9,735 bases of DNA from JAHCHL01 sp964546835 (GTDB taxonomy: Bacteria > Armatimonadota > Fimbriimonadia > Fimbriimonadales > ATM1): contig CAZJKW010000075.1 of assembly GCA_964546835.1 (NCBI GenBank), positions 1 through 9,735 of the forward strand. Reading direction: 5' to 3'. The position numbers and the translations under genes are program-made. Below the pieces are notes generated by a model that searched no databases, was not told the origin of the DNA, and worked only from the letters and a program-made list of their open reading frames with translations. The first letter of the stretch is position 1. Each line of letters opens with the position of its first letter. Shown piece by piece: positions 5,083-9,735 of the stretch.

Positions 5083-7704
5083 TTACTTGCGACTCCGTTT
5101 AGCACTCTTTTTCTTTGTCTCAAGGAGTTCAACTGCCGTTTTTTCTGTTAATTCATTTGGGTCTGTTCCTTTAGGAAGCGAAACATTAACTTTGCCATCT
5201 GTAACATAAGGTCCGTATCGCCCATTTAATACTTTAACTGCACCAAATTCTGCCAACACTTCAAAAGTCGGTTTCCCGGCTGTGCGTCGTCCAATTGGCT
5301 TCGGCTGTTTAAGAATTTCAATGGCTTCACTTAACGCAATATCACAAGCCGTTTCCCAATTTGGCAATGATCGAAATTCATCACCATGCTTTAAATAAGG
5401 ACCAAATCTTCCAATCGCGGTTGAAATGGATTTTCCGGTCTCTGGATGATTCCCCAGATTGCGAGGCAATGACATCAATTTAACAGCAATTTGTTCGTCT
5501 ACATCGGCTGCGCCAAGTCCTTTTGGCAACGACACCATTTTCGTTTTTTGCTTACTTTCACGTTCCTCTTCAGTTTGCTCCAAAGCCAAAAATAATCCAT
5601 ACCGACCATCGCGTAAAACGATAGAACGTCCGGTTCCTGGGTCCGTTCCGACCGAATCAGCGTTCTCTGTTTTTCCATTTAACAAACTTAGTGCCTTATC
5701 CAAATTAAGTTCATCGGGAGCAATCCCCGGAGGAACACTGGCCTGATTTTCTTTTCCACCGTCTCCCTTATTGATGTAAGCACCGTAGCGCCCAATTCTT
5801 ACAACAACTTCCTCACCGGTTTCGGTTTTGCCGATAGAAATCGCTGGATATTCCGGCTCAAAATTCTCCACCCGTTTCTTTAACCCATGGTTCGATTGCT
5901 CAGTCAAATGTGAATCCCCAAAATAAAAGTCATTCAAAACATTTATTCGCTTCAATTTTCCTTCAGCCACCATGTCCAATTTGTCTTCGAGCGAAGCAGT
6001 AAACTTAACTTGAACCAAATCATTAAATTTATGTTCCAATAATTCAGTTACTGCAAATGCAGTAAACGTCGGAACAAGTTCGTTGCCACGCTTAAACACA
6101 TATCCTTTATCAATAATCGTCGAAATAATCGTCGCATAGGTGCTCGGCCTGCCAATCCCCTCCTCTTCCAAACGTTTTACCAAGCTTGCTTCCGTGTATC
6201 TTAACGGAGGTTTTGTTTCATGCCCAATTGCATTAACATCCTTCGCTTCCAATTCCTGGCCAACCTTCAATGCTGGTAAGATTTTTTCTTTATCGTCTAA
6301 TTCCGCTTCTGGGTCATCGGAACCTTCGACATACGCCTTTAAAAACCCAGGAAATAGTATCCTTCTTCCGCTCGCCGTAAAAACAAGTTCTTCACTTGAA
6401 ACAAAAACGGATGCGGAAACATTTGTTCGCTCAAACTTTGCGGGCAACATTTGACAGGCGATGGTTCTTTTCCATATCAATTCATATAACTTGAATTGTT
6501 CGTCGGAAACATACGGTTTAATGCTTGCCGGTTTACGTTTCAAATCGGTTGGTCGTATCGCTTCGTGTGCCTCTTGTGCTCCTTTTGATTTGGTTTTGTA
6601 TCGAACCGGACTCTTTGGCAGATACTCAGCTCCATAATCTTCTTTGATTAAAGAACGCGCTTGCTCAATTGCTTTTTCCGACAACGTCAAACTATCAGTT
6701 CGCATGTAAGTAATTAAGCCGACTCTTTCTCCACCCAGGTCAACACCTTCATACAACTGTTGTGCAATCTGCATGGTTCGCTTAGCAGTCATTTTTAACT
6801 TTCGATTACCTTCCTGTTGTAAGGTCGATGTAGTGTAGGGAGGTGAAGGCGATTGGCTGGCAGGCGAAGTTTCTAAACTTTTAACAACCCATGGCTTTGA
6901 CTTTTTTCCTGAGTCAGCAAGTTTTTTGGCTTCCTCTTCCAATAATAACAATCGTTTTGAATCTTTCAGTTTCCCGGTCAAAGGGTCAAAACTTTTTCCG
7001 TCGGCGATTTTCTTGTCATCAATTGAGTCAAGCGTTGCTTCAAATTCACTACCGCCGGCTGTTAACTTGGCCACCAAATCCCAATATCCGGCTCTGACAA
7101 AAGAGATGCGCTCCCTCTCTCGCATAACGCAAAGCCGGACCGCCACCGATTGCACACGCCCGGCACTGAGGCCCCTCGAAACCGTCTTCCACAGCAATGG
7201 AGAAATCTCATATCCATAAAGCCGGTCAACAATCCGCCTGGCTTCCTGGGCTTCCACCCTCTTTTCATTCAAGGGTCGGGGCTGGCTTATCGCCTCCTCA
7301 ATCGCTTCCTTGGTCACCTCATGAAACGCAATCCGTTCCACCTTCATCCCTTTGGGCGGCTTCAAAACTTGCAAAACGTGCCAAGAAATACTCTCACCTT
7401 CTCGGTCTTCGTCTGTTGCAAGCAGAATCGAAGAGGCACTTTTCATCGCATCTTTAAGTTTCTTAACATGTTTTTGCTTTCCATCGGGAACCACGTATAA
7501 CGGTTCAAAATCAGATTCCACATCAACCCCTAAACGGGCCCATTTGTGCTTCTTAAGTGAAGCCGGGATATCTTTTGCACTCTCAGGAAGGTCGCGAATA
7601 TGCCCAAAACTGGCCTCAACAATGTATTCCGAACCCAAAAACCGACTAATCGTCTTCGCTTTGGAAGGCGATTCAACAATGACAAGGTGTTTGTCTTTAG
7701 CCAT
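5083..7704 (-). CDS. topA: DNA topoisomerase I (type IA)
   Basis: An 873-residue type IA topoisomerase, which relaxes negative supercoils by passing one DNA strand through a transient break held by a 5'-phosphotyrosine. The TOPRIM domain is at about 5-130 with Glu11 (IVESPSKAKTI) and the DEDREGE metal site (98-104). The catalytic tyrosine is Tyr333 in ITYMRTDS. EAHEAIRPT (378-386) and the EEGIGRPSTYA block (514-524) are family signatures. The C-terminal quarter lacks the Cys4 zinc ribbons of the E. coli enzyme. Instead it has four glycine/aromatic repeats (IGRYGAYI about 637, DGRYGLFL about 699, IGRFGPYL about 764, NGRYGPYV about 827) and a lysine/arginine-rich tail. This repeat type is common in many non-proteobacterial topA genes. 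ATG at 7704 gives the canonical N-terminus MAKDKHLVIVESPSK; no good Shine-Dalgarno is visible in the short leader. It is the first gene of the six-gene operon and its promoter is at 7729-7758. Assignment is certain. Confidence 0.98.
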   Translation of the reverse strand: MAKDKHLVIVESPSKAKTISRFLGSEYIVEASFGHIRDLPESAKDIPASLKKHKWARLGVDVESDFEPLYVVPDGKQKHVKKLKDAMKSASSILLATDEDREGESISWHVLQVLKPPKGMKVERIAFHEVTKEAIEEAISQPRPLNEKRVEAQEARRIVDRLYGYEISPLLWKTVSRGLSAGRVQSVAVRLCVMRERERISFVRAGYWDLVAKLTAGGSEFEATLDSIDDKKIADGKSFDPLTGKLKDSKRLLLLEEEAKKLADSGKKSKPWVVKSLETSPASQSPSPPYTTSTLQQEGNRKLKMTAKRTMQIAQQLYEGVDLGGERVGLITYMRTDSLTLSEKAIEQARSLIKEDYGAEYLPKSPVRYKTKSKGAQEAHEAIRPTDLKRKPASIKPYVSDEQFKLYELIWKRTIACQMLPAKFERTNVSASVFVSSEELVFTASGRRILFPGFLKAYVEGSDDPEAELDDKEKILPALKVGQELEAKDVNAIGHETKPPLRYTEASLVKRLEEEGIGRPSTYATIISTIIDKGYVFKRGNELVPTFTAFAVTELLEHKFNDLVQVKFTASLEDKLDMVAEGKLKRINVLNDFYFGDSHLTEQSNHGLKKRVENFEPEYPAISIGKTETGEEVVVRIGRYGAYINKGDGGKENQASVPPGIAPDELNLDKALSLLNGKTENADSVGTDPGTGRSIVLRDGRYGLFLALEQTEEERESKQKTKMVSLPKGLGAADVDEQIAVKLMSLPRNLGNHPETGKSISTAIGRFGPYLKHGDEFRSLPNWETACDIALSEAIEILKQPKPIGRRTAGKPTFEVLAEFGAVKVLNGRYGPYVTDGKVNVSLPKGTDPNELTEKTAVELLETKKKSAKRSRK
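5093..5096 (-). promoter_or_regulatory. Shine-Dalgarno deciding the kinase start at 5081
   Basis: GGAG on the minus strand, within the last codons of topA, lies 11 bases before the ATG at 5081. The spacing is a little long, but together with the TAAAATG junction it favours this start over the in-frame ATG at 5132. Confidence 0.4.
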
Positions 7705-7728
7705 GGAGTGATAGGGGTCGGGCGAAAC

Positions 7729-7758
7729 AGTCTATCGGCAGGGCTTACTGCCTGTCAA
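7729..7758 (-). promoter_or_regulatory. Predicted sigma70-type promoter of the topA operon
   Basis: On the minus strand TTGACA (7758-7753) is a perfect -35 box, followed after 18 bases by TAGACT (7734-7729), a 4/6 match to the -10 consensus. Transcription would start near 7722, about 18 bases before the topA ATG. Inferred from consensus only. Confidence 0.6.
7737..7752. repeat. Short dyad GGCAG-N6-CTGCC in the topA promoter spacer
   Basis: GGCAG (7737-7741) and CTGCC (7748-7752) form a perfect 5-base inverted repeat around GGCTTA, wholly between the -35 and -10 boxes of the proposed topA promoter. It could be an operator or a supercoiling-sensitive element, but a 5-base arm can occur by chance. 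Confidence 0.3.
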
Positions 7759-7771
7759 GCCACCCGGCAAC

Positions 7772-7798
7772 TTGCTACGGATGGTTTGACGTTATAAA
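7772..7798 (+). promoter_or_regulatory. Possible near-leaderless promoter of the transglutaminase gene
   Basis: TATAAA at 7793-7798 is a plausible -10 box, with a weak TTGCTA -35 at 7772-7777 and a short 15-base spacer. Transcription would begin near 7805, only a base or two before the ATG at 7807. No Shine-Dalgarno precedes the ATG, consistent with a leaderless message. Confidence 0.4.
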
Positions 7799-7806
7799 CT
7801 GTAATC

Positions 7807-9225
7807 ATGTCATCCAGATTCCGATTCCTCTTGCCGTGCCTCCTTGCGTTTCTTGGGTCTGTCTCTCTGGCTCAAACAACGGAATACTTCGGTTTGTTCC
7901 TACAAAATCAAAGAATCGGTGTTATCAGCACAATCATGACCCCTACCGTATCGGGAAAACGCACCATAACAACGACTTCGTTCGCCGCACAAATCCTTGG
8001 CGATGCCGCTTCAATGAAAATCGTAAGCGATACCTTTGCTGATTCAGATGGAAAAATCTCATCTCAAAAATTCAAAATCGAAAGTCAGGGAAGAGTGCAA
8101 ATCGTTGAAGCAACATTTTTAACTGACAAAATCAATGTAAAAATATTCTTAGAAGGCAATGCGCAACCCGAAACTAAATTAGTCGAGATTCCAAAAGGCG
8201 CAACCATTTTAGACGACGCATCACTCGTCACAATCCAAAACAACAAGTTACAAGTCGGTGACAAAAAAGATTATTACGTTTTTGACCCCACGCTTCTTTC
8301 ACTTGTAAAAAATGAAACCATATTTAATGGCAAAAAGAAAATTGAAATTAACGGAAAGTCAATCGAAGCGCTTTGGATTACCCTTAAGGACCCGCGTGCA
8401 ACAGCAGAATACTATGTAGATGATGCTGGCAAACTCCTGATTGCAAAAATGATGTTTGGAATGGAAATGAGGCCAATCAAGAAAGAAGAAGCCCTCGATA
8501 TGAAAGAGATTCCAAAAGTTGATTTGGCAACAGCGTCCAAACTCGTTCCGGATAAGCCAATATCAAATCCAAGAAACGTAACTTCGCTACAACTCGAGCT
8601 AACGGGAGGCTTGCCAAGACTAAAATCAACGCCGCAACAAACTGTGATTCGAAATCCAAATGGCACTATTTCAATCAACATAAAACCAAATCGCGGCTCA
8701 AAAGAATCCTCAACAACAATAAATGAAGTTGCAAAACAAAAGCCCGAATGGCTAAACAAAGGTCTCAACATGCCGGTTGATGACCCTGAATTCATTGAAC
8801 TTGCGAAAAAGATAACCGCTGGCGAAACAAATGCTTTTCTGGCTGCAACTAAAATCTGTAAATGGGTTTATCAAGAAATGACACCCTTTGCAGGCGTCGC
8901 AATGCTAAGGGATGCAAAAGAAATCCTAAAAACAAAACAAGGGGTTTGCCGCGACTATGCCACTCTGGCTGCAACGCTTTTGCGAGCGGCAAAAATTCCA
9001 ACAAAACTTGTTATGGGAGCAGTCTACGTAGACGACGGCTTTTACTACCACGCTTGGGTAGAAGTCTATACCGGCTCCGATTGGATTCCAATGGAGCCAA
9101 CTTTTGGTACTGACTTTTTCGACGCAACCCACGTCACATTTGTAGAGGGCAACTCCGAAGATGTCTTTATCGTCTTTACTTTCGAGGGGATTAAAGTCAA
9201 GGTGGTAGGCTCAACCGTAAAGTGA
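7807..9225 (+). CDS. Secreted transglutaminase-like (cysteine protease fold) protein
   Basis: A 472-residue protein. Residues 1-22 are a classic Sec signal peptide (basic SRFR, hydrophobic core, SVSLA before QTT), so the mature protein acts outside the cytoplasm. Residues about 23-300 are a beta-rich region I do not recognise, with threonine-, lysine- and asparagine-rich stretches. Residues about 325-445 form a transglutaminase-like core: the nucleophile Cys381 in QGVCRDYATL, the histidine His415 in YYHAWVEVY, and the third triad position in WIPMEPTFG, where Glu430 replaces the usual Asp of DPTFG. The downstream DATHV (439-443) is typical of bacterial members. Such proteins act as peptidases, amidases or cross-linking enzymes on envelope or extracellular substrates; which one cannot be told from sequence. 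The Asp-to-Glu change may be tolerated or may alter activity. It is divergent from the topA operon, and 16 bases separate it from the next gene, so the two are likely co-transcribed. Confidence 0.88.
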   Translation: MSSRFRFLLPCLLAFLGSVSLAQTTEYFGLFLQNQRIGVISTIMTPTVSGKRTITTTSFAAQILGDAASMKIVSDTFADSDGKISSQKFKIESQGRVQIVEATFLTDKINVKIFLEGNAQPETKLVEIPKGATILDDASLVTIQNNKLQVGDKKDYYVFDPTLLSLVKNETIFNGKKKIEINGKSIEALWITLKDPRATAEYYVDDAGKLLIAKMMFGMEMRPIKKEEALDMKEIPKVDLATASKLVPDKPISNPRNVTSLQLELTGGLPRLKSTPQQTVIRNPNGTISINIKPNRGSKESSTTINEVAKQKPEWLNKGLNMPVDDPEFIELAKKITAGETNAFLAATKICKWVYQEMTPFAGVAMLRDAKEILKTKQGVCRDYATLAATLLRAAKIPTKLVMGAVYVDDGFYYHAWVEVYTGSDWIPMEPTFGTDFFDATHVTFVEGNSEDVFIVFTFEGIKVKVVGSTVK

Positions 9226-9231
9226 AAGGAC

Positions 9232-9237
9232 AAGGGG
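9232..9237 (+). promoter_or_regulatory. Possible ribosome site for the PIN membrane protein
   Basis: AAGGGG ends four bases before the TTG at 9242, in the 16-base gap after the transglutaminase stop. AAAGGA at 9225-9230 is an alternative with longer spacing. It supports initiation at a TTG near 9242 but does not settle which TTG (9242, 9251 or 9260) is used. Confidence 0.35.
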
Positions 9238-9241
9238 CGAT

Positions 9242-9735
9242 TTGAGGTTTTTGAGAGGATTGCTGTTTGTCCTCTGCATGATAGCAGGGGGCATCATCGG
9301 CGGAACAACCATTCCGTCGGGGCTCCAAGCCGCTTATTCAAGACTGAACCCCGATCAGTTAACCGGTCCTGATTTCAAAGCCCCCATGCCGACCGCAGCC
9401 ACAGTTGTTTTCGGCGCAATTGTCTTAGGTCTGCTCGGACTGTTAGGAATAAGTTTCTTCGAGCGCGCATCAACTCGGTGGCGCGTAATGGACCAGCCGC
9501 AAAGAGTCACCGTTTTTGTTGCAATTCTCGTTGGCGTTGGCATCAGCATCCCATTCCATATGCTTACTTTTAGTTTCGGCCCCCTTGCGGTTGGCGGCAG
9601 CATGCTCCTGATGATCATCCTGGTATTGCTCGCTTACTCAACTTTAAAGAGCATGGAAGACAATCTTCCGTGGATGAAAGGAGGCGGAACAAGAAAAAGC
9701 AATATAAAAATCTTTGATACAAACGTAATCATCGA
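9242..9735 (+). CDS. YacL-like membrane protein entering a PIN nuclease domain (partial, 3' end outside window)
   Basis: The open frame runs to the window edge (164 codons plus two bases) without a stop. The N-terminal part has four hydrophobic segments (about residues 4-22, 52-73, 88-108 and 112-133), then a short linker (NLPWMKGGG...). It then reaches KIFDTNVII at 156-164, which matches the first strand of PIN domains; Asp159 would be the first metal-binding acid of the active site. Four helices followed by PIN is the architecture of YacL-type proteins, which normally end in a TRAM RNA-binding domain. They are proposed RNases tied to the membrane, but the substrate is poorly known. The start is uncertain: TTG at 9242 keeps the first membrane helix whole and has a purine-rich site just upstream; the first ATG (9278) would cut into that helix. 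It is probably co-transcribed with the upstream transglutaminase gene. Confidence 0.8.
   Translation, partial: MRFLRGLLFVLCMIAGGIIGGTTIPSGLQAAYSRLNPDQLTGPDFKAPMPTAATVVFGAIVLGLLGLLGISFFERASTRWRVMDQPQRVTVFVAILVGVGISIPFHMLTFSFGPLAVGGSMLLMIILVLLAYSTLKSMEDNLPWMKGGGTRKSNIKIFDTNVII

Noticed and set aside
5082..5132. Longer N-terminus for the histidine kinase starting at ATG 5132
   Set aside because: It would overlap topA by 50 bases with a basic, domain-free extension; the ATG at 5081 sits in TAAAATG with GGAG upstream.
5083..5900. GRYGPY-type segments in topA as a sign of duplication or gene fusion
   Set aside because: These are the normal C-terminal repeats of zinc-free bacterial topoisomerase I; length is in the usual range.
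7062..7711. Several open frames overlapping the 5' part of topA (plus-strand frames at 7150-7500 and 7352-7711; a minus-strand frame at 7062-7268)
   Set aside because: They lie over conserved TOPRIM coding sequence, have no recognisable domain and no ribosome site.
8412..8795. Minus-strand frame of 127 codons inside the transglutaminase gene
   Set aside because: Antisense to a gene with signal peptide and catalytic motifs; no family resemblance.
9355..9618. Minus-strand frame of 87 codons near the window end
   Set aside because: Antisense to the four-helix/PIN reading frame, which is open to the window edge and carries a recognisable PIN start.

Overview
The window is gene-dense bacterial chromosome of moderate GC (mid-40s percent, judged by eye). 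It has no transposase, integrase, phage gene or CRISPR array. The layout is a tRNA gene, then six closely packed genes on the minus strand, then a 102-base divergent promoter region, then two genes on the plus strand. The second of these runs off the window. The gene set (zinc-finger-free topA with GRYGPY-type repeats, an LCP protein, a pseudopilin-like membrane protein, PilZ, a YacL-like PIN membrane protein, a tRNA-Arg with anticodon GCG) suggests a deep-branching, environmental, non-proteobacterial lineage. Armatimonadota or Fimbriimonadales-like is my weak guess; nothing in the sequence proves it.

Minus strand, in transcription order from 7704 down to 82: topA (DNA topoisomerase I), a soluble GAF-domain histidine kinase, an LCP (LytR-CpsA-Psr) cell-envelope protein, a single-pass membrane protein with a degenerate pseudopilin-like segment, a PilZ c-di-GMP receptor, and a cytochrome b with a fused C-terminal cytochrome c domain. 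The junctions are a 1-base gap followed by overlaps of 4 (TTGA), 4 (GTGA), 19 and 4 (ATGA) bases, so this is almost certainly one translationally coupled operon. A good sigma70-like promoter (TTGACA, 18 bases, TAGACT) lies just upstream of topA. No rho-independent terminator is visible after the last gene; transcription would run straight into the antisense strand of the tRNA-Arg gene at 1-76.

Plus strand: a secreted transglutaminase-like protein (7807-9225), probably expressed from a near-leaderless promoter, then after 16 bases the 5' part of a four-helix membrane protein that enters a PIN nuclease domain exactly at the window edge (YacL type).

The most unusual item is the cytochrome b (82-1329). 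It keeps one histidine on each of helices B and D, the pair expected to bind heme bL. Both partner positions that would bind heme bH are non-histidine (Trp78 and Leu179), and the Qo-site PEWY motif reads PMWY. This looks like a one-b-heme cytochrome bc-type protein that could not run a normal Q cycle. Its position at the end of a signalling and envelope operon, with no Rieske gene beside it, adds to the interest.
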